Part shown: positions 1-9,500 of the stretch, piece after piece
Position numbering within the stretch: the stretch's first letter is position 1
Layout of the letters: each line of letters begins with the position of its first letter
From: Photorhabdus akhurstii
GTDB lineage: Bacteria; Pseudomonadota; Gammaproteobacteria; Enterobacterales; Enterobacteriaceae
Direction of reading: 5' to 3'
Length of the DNA stretch: 64,000 nt
Assembly (NCBI RefSeq): GCF_018448925.1
Contig: NZ_RCWE01000003.1
Location: forward strand, 364,939-428,938
Notes under the pieces: generated by a model
What the model was told of the DNA's origin: nothing
The model's input: the letters and a program-made list of their open reading frames with translations, nothing else
Database searches by the model: none
Made by a program: the position numbers and the translations under genes

Positions 1-73
1 TGATGAAGCGACCATTGAAGCAACTAAGCAGAAAGTTCTGGCTATTTGCGCGAAATATCCGGTTTACGCATAA
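1..73 (+). CDS. glyA: Serine hydroxymethyltransferase, C-terminal end only (partial)
   Basis: The frame starting at base 2 reads 23 codons to a TAA at 71-73. The final residues, ending ICAKYPVYA, match the conserved C-terminus of enterobacterial GlyA, the PLP enzyme that converts serine and tetrahydrofolate to glycine and methylene-tetrahydrofolate. Only the tail is in the window, so no active-site residue is visible. The call rests on the short but characteristic ending. Confidence 0.8.
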   Translation, partial: DEATIEATKQKVLAICAKYPVYA

Positions 74-151
74 ATTAAAATTTCAATAAATCATTACAAA
101 ACCTGCTCCGGCTAACATTGTTTGCTTAAATAAGATATTGAGGTGTGATGT

Positions 152-177
152 GTGGATTTTCCCCCGGGAATATCCAC
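152..177. other. Inverted repeat between glyA and hcaT
   Basis: GTGGAT at 152-157 pairs with ATCCAC at 172-177. After one mismatch the stem continues through TTTCC and GGGAA, giving about 11 pairs around a C-rich tip. No T-run follows, so it is not a typical intrinsic terminator. It may stabilise the glyA mRNA end or be part of a degenerate repeat. Confidence 0.5.
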
Positions 178-258
178 TCCAAGATAACTCTCAATATCTA
201 GTTTCTTGAGTTAACTAAGTTAGGGGTGGGTTTTTTGCATTTTTTACCAGGGGGATTA

Positions 259-1404
259 ATGGTTATTCGATCGACGCGCTGGTTGGCGTTAGATTACTTC
301 ACATATTTCTTTTCTTACGGGATATTTTTACCTTTCTGGGCAACCTGGCTCCAGGGTGAAGGTATAGAGTACGATATGATAGGGGTTATATTAGGTGCAG
401 GCTTGATTTCCCGTTTTTTGGGCAGTTTATTAATCGCGCCTACAGTTAAAGATCCCGCAAAACTTATTTTTGCGCTGCGTATATCGGCATTGATAACTTT
501 TATTTTCATTATTGGCTTTACATTAGGAAATCATTGGGCATGGCTCCTGTTTGTCATGGTTGGCTTCAACCTATTTTTTGCGCCGATGATGCCATTGAGT
601 GATGCGCTGGCAGGAACATGGCAAAAACAATTTCCTTTTGATTACGGCAAAATACGGGTTTGGGGTTCAATTGCCTTTATTATCAGTTCAGCATTAACTG
701 GGGAATTAATTTCTGTCTGGGGACATCATGCCATCCTCATCACGATATTGTTTAGCGTCTTCTCTACCTTATTGGTGACATTACTTAGGCCCTCTATCAT
801 GCCGGTTGGGGAAACTAAATCTGCCAAAGTGGATGTTGTGTCATTTAAACAGTTGTTGTCTGAAAAATCAGTACGTCGATTCTTGTTATGTGTGGCTTTA
901 TTACAGGGCGCCCATGCGGGATATTACAGCTTCAGTGCAATTTACTGGAAAAATGCGGGTTATTCTGCCTCGGTAGTCGGTTATCTCTGGTCATTGGGCG
1001 TAGTGGCTGAAGTGATTATTTTTACTCTGAGTAATAAATTATTTCGGCGCTGGAGTGCCCGTAATCTTCTGTTGCTTTCTGGTATATGTGGTGTCATTCG
1101 CTGGGGATTAATGGGAACATTCATCGCATTACCGGTGTTGATTATCATTCAAATCTTGCATTGTGGCACATTCACTGTCTGCCATTTGGCGGCGATGCGT
1201 TTTATCAGTGCGAGAAAAGAAGGGGAAATTGTGCGTTTGCAAGCGGCTTATTCCGCGTTGGCAATGGGAGGCGGTATCGCTGTCATGACGGTAATTGCCG
1301 GATTTATGTATGATTATCTGCACGGTGGGATTTTCTGGATGATGGCCTTAATTGCTTTTCCTGCTATCTTTCTGCGGCCGCAGGTTAAAGCTTATAATTA
1401 TTAA
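259..1404 (+). CDS. hcaT: HcaT-like major facilitator permease
   Basis: This is an inner-membrane MFS transporter. The sequence aligns by eye along its whole length with E. coli HcaT, annotated as a 3-phenylpropionate transporter: an N-terminal STRWLALDYFTYFFSYGIFL stretch, the GFNLFFAPMMPLSDAL region, QGAHAGYYSFSAIYW and LQILHCGTFTVCHLAAMR-like blocks, and about 12 hydrophobic segments. I chose the ATG at 259 over an in-frame start at 226 because HcaT proteins begin with MV-x-STRW and an AGGGGG Shine-Dalgarno lies at 249-254. No hca catabolic genes are nearby; the next gene is treR, so the true substrate may differ. A 12-bp perfect hairpin follows the stop. Confidence 0.85.
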   Translation: MVIRSTRWLALDYFTYFFSYGIFLPFWATWLQGEGIEYDMIGVILGAGLISRFLGSLLIAPTVKDPAKLIFALRISALITFIFIIGFTLGNHWAWLLFVMVGFNLFFAPMMPLSDALAGTWQKQFPFDYGKIRVWGSIAFIISSALTGELISVWGHHAILITILFSVFSTLLVTLLRPSIMPVGETKSAKVDVVSFKQLLSEKSVRRFLLCVALLQGAHAGYYSFSAIYWKNAGYSASVVGYLWSLGVVAEVIIFTLSNKLFRRWSARNLLLLSGICGVIRWGLMGTFIALPVLIIIQILHCGTFTVCHLAAMRFISARKEGEIVRLQAAYSALAMGGGIAVMTVIAGFMYDYLHGGIFWMMALIAFPAIFLRPQVKAYNY

Positions 1405-1415
1405 CACTATAAATT

Positions 1416-1446
1416 TAGTGTCTTGCAATATTTTTGCAAGACACTA
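1416..1446 (+). terminator. 12-bp perfect hairpin after hcaT
   Basis: TAGTGTCTTGCA (1416-1427) and TGCAAGACACTA (1435-1446) form a perfect 12-bp stem with a 7-nt T-rich loop, 12 bases after the hcaT stop and 33 bases before treR. No T-run follows directly, so it may be a weak or bidirectional terminator or a processing site. Confidence 0.45.
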
Positions 1447-1478
1447 ACTGCCTCTTAATAATGTTTTTATGAGATATC

Positions 1479-2426
1479 ATGTCGAATAAATTAACAATAA
1501 AAGATATCGCTCGTTTGGCTAATGTCGGCAAATCAACAGTTTCGCGGGTATTAAACAATGAAAATAGTGTAAGTCCACAAGTACGTGAAAGAGTTGAGGC
1601 GATTATCCAACAAAATAATTTTGTTCCATCTAAATCAGCAAGAGCGATGAGAGTGAAAAGTGACAAAATCATTGCTTTAATTGTGTCGCGTCTGGGATCT
1701 TTTTCAGAGAATTTATCGATAAGTACCATGTTACCTCTGTTTTACCAGCGTGGTTACGATCCGATTATTATGGAAAGTAATTTTGATCTACAGCTTTTAC
1801 AGGAACATCTACGTCAATTGGCATTGCGTCATGCAGATGGCATTATTTTATTCGGTTTCACTGGATTGTCAGAAGAGCTCCTCTGCCCTTGGCGTGACAA
1901 AATAGTGGTACTTGCCCGCGAATATACGGATTTTTCTTCTGTATGTTATGACGATATTGGTGCTGTGCGTTTATTGATGAATGAATTCTATCGGCGGGGA
2001 CACAGAAATATCAGTTTTCTCGGCGTAGATGATTGTGATACCACGACAGGTTTGCTTCGCCATCAATCTTATCTAGCTTGTTGTGAACAGAAAGATCTGC
2101 GCCCACTTTCCGCCCAATGTGATTTAAGCTATCAGAGTGGATTTCAGCATGTTAATAAGGTATTGAGAGAGAAAACAACAGCTTTAATCTGTGCAACCGA
2201 TAGTTTGGCTTTAGGTGCATATAAATATTTGCAGCAAAATAATCGGGAAGATATACAAATAGGTAGCATTGGTAATACACCTTTGTTGAACTTTTTATAC
2301 CCTAACACGCTTTCTATTGATCTGGGTTATAGTGAGGCAGGTAAATATGCGGCTGGTCAATTAATTGCTCAGATAAACCAGCAATACCCTAAACAACAAG
2401 TAATCATTCCGAGTAAGTTGGCTTAA
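1479..2426 (+). CDS. treR: Trehalose operon repressor, LacI family
   Basis: A 315-residue LacI/GalR-family repressor, the length of E. coli TreR. The N-terminal helix-turn-helix reads IKDIARLANVGKSTVSRVLN, followed by a hinge (SKSARAMRVKSDK) and a periplasmic-binding-protein-like effector domain. In enterobacteria TreR binds trehalose-6-phosphate and releases the treBC promoter. Its gene lies directly upstream of treB, and a perfect 14-bp palindrome typical of a TreR operator lies between them at 2471-2484. The ATG at 1479 gives the usual MSNKLTIKDIA start. Confidence 0.95.
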   Translation: MSNKLTIKDIARLANVGKSTVSRVLNNENSVSPQVRERVEAIIQQNNFVPSKSARAMRVKSDKIIALIVSRLGSFSENLSISTMLPLFYQRGYDPIIMESNFDLQLLQEHLRQLALRHADGIILFGFTGLSEELLCPWRDKIVVLAREYTDFSSVCYDDIGAVRLLMNEFYRRGHRNISFLGVDDCDTTTGLLRHQSYLACCEQKDLRPLSAQCDLSYQSGFQHVNKVLREKTTALICATDSLALGAYKYLQQNNREDIQIGSIGNTPLLNFLYPNTLSIDLGYSEAGKYAAGQLIAQINQQYPKQQVIIPSKLA

Positions 2427-2470
2427 AAATAAGAAATATTGCCGTTTCAATGTGATCTTCAACCCATTTT

Positions 2471-2484
2471 TGGGAACGTTCCCA
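2471..2484. promoter_or_regulatory. Probable TreR operator
   Basis: TGGGAACGTTCCCA is a perfect 14-bp palindrome about 90 bp upstream of treB. Its core GGGAACGTTCCC fits the LacI-family operator pattern described for TreR in E. coli. It is the only such site in the treR-treB gap. Confidence 0.8.
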
Positions 2485-2574
2485 TGACAAGCATAACCAA
2501 ATGATATTAGGATGAAATTAGTTTACTAAGCATGCTAATTAGTAATTGATATTCACTTATGATGACTGGCTGTT

Positions 2575-3996
2575 ATGAAAAACAAAATAAATTCTAAAGA
2601 TATAGAAAAACTAATTACATTAATCGGTGGTTGTGAAAATATAGCCAGTGTAAGTCATTGTATTACCCGATTGAGGTTTGTATTAGTTGAACCAGTTAAA
2701 GCCAAGCCGGATGAGATAAAAAATTTACCGATGGTTAAGGGCTGTTTTACCAATGCAGGGCAATTCCAGGTAGTGATAGGCACTAATGTTGGCGATTATT
2801 ATAAGGTTTTAAATAGTTATCTTGGTCAATCTGAATTGAACAAAAAAGATAAACAACAGGTTGAGAAGAAAAATATGAAATGGCAAGAGCGCTTCATTTC
2901 TAAGTTTGCGGAGATATTTTTTCCTCTCTTACCAGCATTAATTAGTGGCGGACTCATTCTAGGTTTCCGTAACATTATTGGTGATATTCCTTTTAGTGAA
3001 GGTAAAACTTTAGCTCAAACATATCCTATTTGGAAAACAATATATGATTTTCTGTGGCTGCTAGGAGAGGCAATATTCTTCTATCTGCCAGTGGGTATTT
3101 GTTGGTCGGCGGTTAGGATGATGGGTGGAACACCAATATTAGGCATTATATTGGGAGTAACACTGGTCTCGCCGCAATTAATGAATGCTTATCATTTAGG
3201 GCAACAAATCCCTGATATATGGAATTTTGGCCTGTTCACGATTGGAAAAGTGGGTTATCAGGCGCAGGTTATTCCGTCACTTTTGGCGGGCGTTACTTTG
3301 GGGTGGATTGAAGTTCAGTTAAAACGGGTGGTTCCTAGTTATCTCTATTTAGTCATTGTTCCGGTAGTTTCGTTAATATTGGCGACTTTTTTAGCACATA
3401 GCCTTATTGGGCCATTTGGTCGGTTAATGGGTGATGGAGTTGCTTGGGTTGTTAAGGCATTGATGACGGGAAGTTTTGCGCCTATTGGTGCAGCTTTATT
3501 TGGATTCTTTTACGCGCCGTTGGTGATTACAGGTATCCATCAAACCACATTAGCCATAGATATGCAGATGGTGCAGAGTATAGGAGGAACACCGATATGG
3601 CCTATTATTGCATTATCCAATATTGCTCAGGGCTCCGCAGTTGTTGGTATTATTTTAATCAGTAAAAAGCGTAATGAACGTGAAGTATCCGTACCTGCGG
3701 CTATTTCCGCCTATCTGGGCGTCACTGAGCCGGCAATGTACGGTATTAATATCAAATATCGATTCCCTATGCTCTGTGCCATGATTGGTTCTAGTTTAGC
3801 CGGGTTGATTTGTGGGTTGGGTGGTGTATTGGCAAACGGTATTGGTGTGGGTGGCTTGCCAGGTATTCTTTCGATCAAACCGCAATTTTGGCTAATTTAC
3901 GCATTAGCTATGCTTGTCGCCATTATTGTTCCGTTGATTCTCACTACTGTTGTGTATCGGAAGAAGAATATGACCGGTATGTTAGCTGTCGAATAA
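2575..3996 (+). CDS. treB: PTS trehalose-specific EIIBC component
   Basis: This inner-membrane sugar permease phosphorylates trehalose to trehalose-6-phosphate during import. Residues about 1-90 form the EIIB domain, with the phosphorylated cysteine in SVSHCITRLRF. The rest is the EIIC membrane domain with about ten hydrophobic segments and the conserved GVTEPAMYGIN loop. The length (473 aa) is that of E. coli TreB. There is no fused EIIA domain, so phosphate must come from a separate EIIA-Glc, as in E. coli. It follows treR and precedes treC across an ERIC element. Confidence 0.95.
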   Translation: MKNKINSKDIEKLITLIGGCENIASVSHCITRLRFVLVEPVKAKPDEIKNLPMVKGCFTNAGQFQVVIGTNVGDYYKVLNSYLGQSELNKKDKQQVEKKNMKWQERFISKFAEIFFPLLPALISGGLILGFRNIIGDIPFSEGKTLAQTYPIWKTIYDFLWLLGEAIFFYLPVGICWSAVRMMGGTPILGIILGVTLVSPQLMNAYHLGQQIPDIWNFGLFTIGKVGYQAQVIPSLLAGVTLGWIEVQLKRVVPSYLYLVIVPVVSLILATFLAHSLIGPFGRLMGDGVAWVVKALMTGSFAPIGAALFGFFYAPLVITGIHQTTLAIDMQMVQSIGGTPIWPIIALSNIAQGSAVVGIILISKKRNEREVSVPAAISAYLGVTEPAMYGINIKYRFPMLCAMIGSSLAGLICGLGGVLANGIGVGGLPGILSIKPQFWLIYALAMLVAIIVPLILTTVVYRKKNMTGMLAVE

Positions 3997-4031
3997 TGCG
4001 GTTAAATCTTCACAAATAACAGATATAAAAA

Positions 4032-4158
4032 TATACCCTATGGATTTCAAGATGGATCGCGACGGCAAGGGAGCGAATCCCCGGGAGCATAGATAACTAT
4101 GTGACCGGGGTGAGTGAGTGCAGCCAACAAAGAGGCAACTTGAAAGATGACGGGTATA
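4032..4158. repeat. ERIC (enterobacterial repetitive intergenic consensus) element
   Basis: A 127-bp element bounded by TATACCC (4032-4038) and GGGTATA (4152-4158). It contains the signature block GTGACCGGGGTGAG and a central inverted repeat (AATCCCCGGGAGCATAG facing CTATGTGACCGGGG). Size, termini and core agree with ERIC/IRU elements. It lies inside the treB-treC transcript and ends 47 bp before the treC start, so it would fold as a long hairpin in the mRNA. An apparent in-frame upstream extension of treC from 4101 reads through this repeat and is not treated as coding. Confidence 0.9.
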
Positions 4159-4205
4159 ACCATGTGGTTATTCAATTCAGGAAATATATTGATAAGGTGT
4201 TTTTG

Positions 4206-5867
4206 ATGGACAAAATCATTCCGTGGTGGTTACAAGGTGTCATCTATCAGATATATCCTAAGAGTTTCCAGGATACTACGGGTAGCGGAACGGGCGATCT
4301 TAACGGCATTACTTATCGGCTTGATTATTTGAAGAAACTGGGCGTAGACGCTATTTGGGTGACGCCTTTTTACCGCTCGCCACAGGTAGATAACGGTTAT
4401 GATGTCGCTGATTATTGTGCGATTGATCCGGCTTACGGCTCAATGGATGATTTTAAGCGTTTGGTTGATGAGGCGCATCAACGTGATATCCGTGTCATCG
4501 TAGATATTGTTTTCAACCATACATCGACTCAACACCCTTGGTTTAAACAAGCACAGGATATTGATAGCCCTTATCGGCAATATTACATTTGGCGGGATGG
4601 GGAACCTGGGACGCCGCCCAATAATTGGGCGTCAAAATTTGGCGGCAATGCTTGGGCGTGGCATGAAGCAAGCCAACAGTATTATTTGCACTTGTTTGCT
4701 GTTGAGCAGGCCGATCTAAACTGGGAGCATGAACCTGTACGGGCTGAACTGAAAAAGATTTGCGAATTCTGGGCTGGCCTTGGTGTTGATGGCTTCCGTC
4801 TGGATGTCATTAATTTGGTTTCTAAGCAGCAAGACTTCCCTGAATCAACTCAGGGAGATGGGCGTCAGTTCTACACTGATGGCCCGCGTATTCATGAATT
4901 TCTGCAAGAAATGAACAGAGAAGTATTCCAGCCAGCCGGAGTGATGACGGTTGGGGAGATGTCTTCTACCTCACTGGAACATTGCCAACGCTACTCTTCA
5001 TTGGATGGTGAAGAATTGTCGATGGTTTTTGCTTTCCATCACTTAAAAGTCGATTACCCTAATGGTGAAAAATGGGTTGCGGCACCGCCTGATTTTATTG
5101 AATTGAAGAAAATTTTTGCCAAGTGGCAGCAAGGCATGCACGAACGGGCATGGAATGCGCTTTTCTGGTGTAATCACGATCAGCCGCGTATTGTTTCACG
5201 CTTTGGCGGTGAAGGTGTTTGGCGGGTGCCGTCCGCCAAAATGTTGGCAATGGTACTGCATGGCATGCAGGGAACCCCTTATATCTATCAAGGGGAAGAA
5301 CTGGGAATGACTAACCCTCATTTTTCGCATATTGAAGAGTACCGGGATATAGAAAGTTTAAATATTTATCAAGAGAAGATTGAGCAGGGCAGTGATAAAC
5401 AGCAAATCTTATCGGTCTTAGCGAAGAAATCTCGTGATAATGGGCGAACGCCGATGCAATGGGATGCGACTGCCAATGCCGGGTTTACTCAAGGGGAGCC
5501 GTGGATAGCGTTGAATAGTGATTACCAGGCTGTGAACGCTGAAAATGCTATCCAGGATGAGGATTCAGTTTTCCATTGTTATGCCCGCTTGATAAAACTG
5601 CGTAAAACGTATCCGGTATTGACTTATGGCAGCTATGAAGATTTGTTGCCGTCTCACCCTTGGCTATGGTGTTATGTTCGCCGTTGGGAAAACCAAACGT
5701 TGTTGGTTATTGCTAACCTCAGCGCAGAAGTGCAAGGGTGGTCGCTGGATGCTTCTTTATCCCACTGTTCATGGGTGAAATTGATGGGGAACTATCCTGA
5801 AAACCAGTTACCTGTAGAAAATATGCAGCTACAGCCTTATGAAGCTGTTTATTGGTTGGCGGAGTAA
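4206..5867 (+). CDS. treC: Trehalose-6-phosphate hydrolase (alpha,alpha-phosphotrehalase)
   Basis: A GH13 enzyme that splits trehalose-6-phosphate into glucose and glucose-6-phosphate in the cytoplasm. It begins MDKIIPWWLQGVIYQIYPKS, typical of TreC. Catalytic motifs are visible: the nucleophile Asp in GFRLDVINLV, the acid/base Glu in MTVGEMSS, the transition-state Asp in WCNHDQPR, and VDIVFNHTS. I placed the start at the ATG at 4206 with AAGG upstream, because the longer frame from 4101 is ERIC sequence. It lies downstream of treB and probably shares its TreR control. Confidence 0.95.
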   Translation: MDKIIPWWLQGVIYQIYPKSFQDTTGSGTGDLNGITYRLDYLKKLGVDAIWVTPFYRSPQVDNGYDVADYCAIDPAYGSMDDFKRLVDEAHQRDIRVIVDIVFNHTSTQHPWFKQAQDIDSPYRQYYIWRDGEPGTPPNNWASKFGGNAWAWHEASQQYYLHLFAVEQADLNWEHEPVRAELKKICEFWAGLGVDGFRLDVINLVSKQQDFPESTQGDGRQFYTDGPRIHEFLQEMNREVFQPAGVMTVGEMSSTSLEHCQRYSSLDGEELSMVFAFHHLKVDYPNGEKWVAAPPDFIELKKIFAKWQQGMHERAWNALFWCNHDQPRIVSRFGGEGVWRVPSAKMLAMVLHGMQGTPYIYQGEELGMTNPHFSHIEEYRDIESLNIYQEKIEQGSDKQQILSVLAKKSRDNGRTPMQWDATANAGFTQGEPWIALNSDYQAVNAENAIQDEDSVFHCYARLIKLRKTYPVLTYGSYEDLLPSHPWLWCYVRRWENQTLLVIANLSAEVQGWSLDASLSHCSWVKLMGNYPENQLPVENMQLQPYEAVYWLAE

Positions 5868-5902
5868 CAACGGTCTTTATTGCTAGTTAAATCAATCGCA
5901 GA

Positions 5903-5927
5903 GTAGACCGCATTTTTTGCGGTCTAC
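5903..5927. terminator. Bidirectional terminator between treC and suhB
   Basis: GTAGACCGCA (5903-5912) and TGCGGTCTAC (5918-5927) form a perfect 10-bp stem with a T-rich loop, between the convergent genes treC and suhB. Short A and T stretches lie around it. It probably serves both transcripts. Confidence 0.7.
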
Positions 5928-5968
5928 CTAAAATACCGTCTTGCAATTCTATTTAGAATTCACTTGAA

Positions 5969-6772
5969 TTAACGTTTCAATGCTTCTGATAATTCATCAC
6001 GCATTTCGGCCAGAATGTCTTTAACAACGCGTGGATTACCTGCGACAAGGTTGCCGGAATGAATGTAATTATGACCGCCAACGAAATCAGTTACGATACC
6101 GCCAGATTCACGAACTAACAGCTCGCCGCCCATAAAATCCCACGGTTTTAGGCCAATTTCAAAGTAACCATCCACCCGACCAGCCGCAACATAAGCCAGG
6201 TCCAGAGCAGCGGAGCCTGTACGACGGAAATCAGCACAACGAACAAATAATTTACCCAAAGTATTAATAAAAACAGTGGAATGATACTTTGCTTTGAATG
6301 GGAAACCTGTTGCCAGAATAGTGCCATCCAGATCGCGAGCATTGGTGCCACGCAAACGGTAGCCATTCAACTGTGCCCCTTGACCGCGGGTTGAGGTGAA
6401 AAGCTCATTACGCATTGGGTCATAAACAACCGCAACTTCAGTACGGCCTTTAATGCGTACCGCAATAGAAACAGCAAAGTGAGGGAGGCGTTTGATAAAG
6501 TTGGTCGTGCCATCCAGTGGATCGATTACCCATTGAATATCAGCCTCTTCGCCTAGCAGCTCGCCACTCTCTTCGGTAATAATCGAGTGTTTGGGATAAG
6601 ATTTGCGAATAACGTCGATAATGAGCGCTTCTGCGGCTTTGTCAACATTGGTAACAAAGTCGTTACTGCCTTTTTGGCTCGCTTCAACCGCATCGGGAGT
6701 TTCATAATTTTTGGCAATTAGGTTGCCGGCTTTACGCGCAGCGCGTATGGCGATGGTCAGCATCGGATGCAT
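5969..6772 (-). CDS. suhB: Inositol-1-monophosphatase / Nus factor SuhB
   Basis: A 267-aa member of the inositol monophosphatase family. Metal-binding motifs are intact: the EESGE loop, WVIDPLDGTTNFI, and WDFMGGELLVRESGG near the C-terminus. In E. coli SuhB is a Mg-dependent phosphatase that also joins the rRNA antitermination complex. The gene diverges from trmJ, as in other enterobacteria, and converges on treC across a shared hairpin. Confidence 0.95.
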   Translation of the reverse strand: MHPMLTIAIRAARKAGNLIAKNYETPDAVEASQKGSNDFVTNVDKAAEALIIDVIRKSYPKHSIITEESGELLGEEADIQWVIDPLDGTTNFIKRLPHFAVSIAVRIKGRTEVAVVYDPMRNELFTSTRGQGAQLNGYRLRGTNARDLDGTILATGFPFKAKYHSTVFINTLGKLFVRCADFRRTGSAALDLAYVAAGRVDGYFEIGLKPWDFMGGELLVRESGGIVTDFVGGHNYIHSGNLVAGNPRVVKDILAEMRDELSEALKR

Positions 6773-6904
6773 GGGATATCTTCCACCAGGATGTTAAAGA
6801 ACGGGTAATTAATCGGCGCATAGTATAGCAGTAATTCGGAAAAATACTAATGTTGTGTTAAGATATTTGGTTCTTATAACCATCCAGACTATTCAGAAGT
6901 TGCC

Positions 6905-7630
6905 ATGTTAGAAAATATCCGCATTATCCTGGTTGAAACTTCCCACACCGGGAATATGGGGTCAACCGCCCGGGCAATGAAAACAATGGGATTAACTAAT
7001 CTTTATTTGGTTAATCCACTGGTTCAGCCAGATTCTCACGCGATTGCACTTTCTGCTGGCGCCAGCGATGTTATTGGTAATGCGACAATGGTCGATAGTT
7101 TGGATAAAGCGCTGGTGGGTTGTGGATTGGTGATTGGCACCAGCGCCCGTTCAAGAACGTTATCATGGCCGATGGTCGAACCTCGTGAATGTGGTGAACG
7201 TAGTGTTCAAGAGGCTGAACATGCGTCGGTTGCCATTGTTTTTGGCCGTGAGCGGGTAGGGTTGACCAATGAAGAATTGCAGAAGTGCCATTATCATCTG
7301 AATATCCCAACTAATCCTGATTACGGTTCGTTAAATCTGGCGATGGCGGTTCAACTTGTCAGTTATGAAATCCGTATGGCTTATTTAGCGCGTCAGGATA
7401 AAAATGAGCAGAAAACCGATGAAGTGGAATATCCATTAGCTGATGATATGGAACGCTTTTATCATCATCTTGAATGTGTGTTAAATGATTCTGGTTTTAT
7501 CAGAAAAGCGCACCCCGGCCAGATAATGAATAGATTAAGGCGGCTTTTTACCCGTGCCCGGCCTGAGATGCAGGAACTGAATATTCTGCGTGGCATCTTG
7601 TCCTCTGTTGAAAAATGGGCGAAGAAATAG
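6905..7630 (+). CDS. trmJ: tRNA (Cm32/Um32) 2'-O-methyltransferase
   Basis: A SPOUT-class methyltransferase of 241 aa that methylates the ribose of nucleotide 32 in some tRNAs using S-adenosylmethionine. Motifs include [20 protein letters not shown] at the N-terminus, [14 protein letters not shown], and the knot segment [19 protein letters not shown]. The C-terminal extension after about residue 165 is typical of TrmJ. It directly precedes iscR, and its stop codon overlaps the first IscR box. Confidence 0.95.
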   Translation: MLENIRIILVETSHTGNMGSTARAMKTMGLTNLYLVNPLVQPDSHAIALSAGASDVIGNATMVDSLDKALVGCGLVIGTSARSRTLSWPMVEPRECGERSVQEAEHASVAIVFGRERVGLTNEELQKCHYHLNIPTNPDYGSLNLAMAVQLVSYEIRMAYLARQDKNEQKTDEVEYPLADDMERFYHHLECVLNDSGFIRKAHPGQIMNRLRRLFTRARPEMQELNILRGILSSVEKWAKK

Positions 7631-7651
7631 TTGAGTAAATTACTAGGTTAA
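7627..7651 (+). promoter_or_regulatory. IscR type 1 binding site, upstream copy
   Basis: The 25-bp stretch beginning ATAGTTGAGTAAATTACT resembles the IscR type 1 pattern ATA(G/C)YYGACT-W-rich-AGTCRR. It directly abuts a second, better copy at 7652. It overlaps the trmJ stop codon. Confidence 0.65.
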
Positions 7652-7676
7652 ATAGTTGACTAAAATACTCAGGAAT
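7652..7676 (+). promoter_or_regulatory. IscR type 1 binding site over the iscR promoter
   Basis: The 25-bp stretch beginning ATAGTTGACTAAAATACT is a close match to the IscR type 1 motif and contains a TTGACT -35-like hexamer. With the upstream copy it makes two tandem boxes ahead of iscR, as in E. coli, where holo-IscR represses its own operon. Confidence 0.8.
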
Positions 7677-7717
7677 GACACAATTTCGCTCATATTTCAC
7701 CACGGGGTAATTCATTT

Positions 7718-8212
7718 ATGAGATTGACATCTAAAGGGCGTTATGCAGTAACTGCCATGCTTGATGTGGCGTTGCACTCACAAGAAGGCCCGGTACCACT
7801 GGCCGACATTTCTGAACGTCAGGGTATTTCCCTCTCCTATCTTGAACAGTTATTTTCTCGCTTGCGCAAAAATGGTCTGGTTTCAAGTGTCCGTGGTCCG
7901 GGTGGTGGTTACTTATTGGGCAAAGATGCCAGTGAAATTGTTGTTGCCGAAGTGATTTTCGCAGTTGATGAATCGGTAGATGCTACCCGTTGTCAGGGTA
8001 GAGAAGGGTGTCAGGGGGGTGATCGCTGCCTGACTCATGCTTTATGGCGCGATTTAAGTGATCGTATTACCGGTTTCCTGAGCAGTATCAGTCTAGAAGA
8101 ATTAGTCAATAACCAAGAAGTATTGGACGTTGCTGGTCGCCAGGATAACGATAAACGCCGTGCGCCTAACGGTAGAGCACAAGAAACAATTAATGTCAAT
8201 CTGCGCCCATAA
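7718..8212 (+). CDS. iscR: Fe-S cluster-sensing Rrf2-family regulator IscR
   Basis: A 164-aa Rrf2-family regulator. The winged helix covers [19 protein letters not shown] with the wing GPGGGYLL. The [2Fe-2S] ligands Cys92, Cys98, Cys104 and His107 are all at the E. coli positions. With its cluster it represses the isc operon; without it IscR activates suf-type promoters. It is first in the isc operon, downstream of two predicted IscR boxes. Confidence 0.97.
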   Translation: MRLTSKGRYAVTAMLDVALHSQEGPVPLADISERQGISLSYLEQLFSRLRKNGLVSSVRGPGGGYLLGKDASEIVVAEVIFAVDESVDATRCQGREGCQGGDRCLTHALWRDLSDRITGFLSSISLEELVNNQEVLDVAGRQDNDKRRAPNGRAQETINVNLRP

Positions 8213-8261
8213 GCAGAGCTTGTGATGAATTGAAGTATTAGAAGTAGGGAGCATGTGAGCA

Positions 8262-9476
8262 ATGAAATTACCAATTTATTTAGATTACTCAGCAACGACG
8301 CCGGTTGATCCGCGTGTTGCTGAAAAAATGATGAGCTATCTGACCAGGGACGGGATATTTGGTAACCCCGCTTCTCGTTCACACCGTTTTGGCTGGCAGG
8401 CTGAAGAAGCGGTTGATATTGCCCGTAATCAGATTGCTGATTTGGTGGGTGCGGACCCGCGAGAAATTGTTTTTACTTCTGGCGCAACGGAGTCTGACAA
8501 TCTTGCCATCAAAGGCGCGGCTAATTTTTACCAGAAAAAGGGCAAGCACATCGTCACCAGCAAAACCGAACATAAAGCGGTTCTGGATACTTGCCGTCAA
8601 TTGGAACGTGAAGGGTTTGAAGTCACTTATTTGGCGCCTCAGAGCAACGGGTTGATTGATTTAAACGATCTGGAAGCCGCGGTGCGTGATGACACCATTC
8701 TGATTTCTATCATGCATGTTAACAATGAAATTGGCGTGGTGCAGGATATTGCCGCCATCGGTGAAATGTGTCGCAGCCGCGGTATCATTTTCCATGTTGA
8801 TGCCACTCAGAGCGTAGGCAAACTGCCAATTGACTTAACCAAACTGAAAGTCGATCTGATGTCTTTCTCCGCCCATAAAATTTACGGGCCGATGGGAATT
8901 GGCGCACTGTACGTTCGCCGTAAACCACGTATTCGTATTGAAGCACAGCAACATGGCGGCGGCCATGAACGTGGTATGCGCTCTGGTACTTTGCCTGTTC
9001 ATCAGATTGTGGGTATGGGTGAAGCTTATCGTATTGCCAGGCAGGAAATGGAGAGTGAATCCCAGCGTCTGCGTGGCCTGCGGTTGCGTCTGTGGCACGG
9101 TATCAAAGATATCGAAGAGGTCTTCCTTAACGGAGATTTGGAACACGGCGCGCCGCATATTCTGAATGTCAGCTTCAACTATGTTGAAGGTGAATCACTG
9201 ATGATGTCATTAAAAGATCTGGCGGTTTCTTCGGGTTCTGCATGTACTTCTGCCAGCCTGGAGCCCTCCTACGTACTGCGTGCGTTGGGGATGAATGACG
9301 AACTGGCTCATAGCTCTATACGCTTCTCTTTAGGGCGTTTTACGACAGAAGAAGAGATCGACTACGCCATTGAACTGATTCATAAATCTATTGGCCGCCT
9401 GCGTGAACTTTCTCCACTGTGGGAAATGTTTAAACAAGGTGTGGATCTAAACAGTATCGAATGGTCTCATCATTAA
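8262..9476 (+). CDS. iscS: Cysteine desulfurase IscS
   Basis: A PLP-dependent enzyme of 404 aa that takes sulfur from L-cysteine and passes it as persulfide to IscU, tRNA-modifying enzymes and others. Visible are the N-terminal [14 protein letters not shown], the PLP-lysine motif [12 protein letters not shown], and the flexible loop with the catalytic cysteine in [17 protein letters not shown]. It follows iscR by 49 bp. Confidence 0.97.
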   Translation: MKLPIYLDYSATTPVDPRVAEKMMSYLTRDGIFGNPASRSHRFGWQAEEAVDIARNQIADLVGADPREIVFTSGATESDNLAIKGAANFYQKKGKHIVTSKTEHKAVLDTCRQLEREGFEVTYLAPQSNGLIDLNDLEAAVRDDTILISIMHVNNEIGVVQDIAAIGEMCRSRGIIFHVDATQSVGKLPIDLTKLKVDLMSFSAHKIYGPMGIGALYVRRKPRIRIEAQQHGGGHERGMRSGTLPVHQIVGMGEAYRIARQEMESESQRLRGLRLRLWHGIKDIEEVFLNGDLEHGAPHILNVSFNYVEGESLMMSLKDLAVSSGSACTSASLEPSYVLRALGMNDELAHSSIRFSLGRFTTEEEIDYAIELIHKSIGRLRELSPLWEMFKQGVDLNSIEWSHH

Positions 9477-9500
9477 TCAGACGGTTTCAGGAGTAACAAC

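Noticed and set aside
226-258. Longer start for the HcaT-like permease
   Set aside because: The extra residues precede the AGGGGG site and are absent from known HcaT proteins.
4101-4205. N-terminal extension of treC
   Set aside because: The extra 35 codons mostly translate the ERIC element; TreC proteins begin at the ATG at 4206, which has its own ribosome site.
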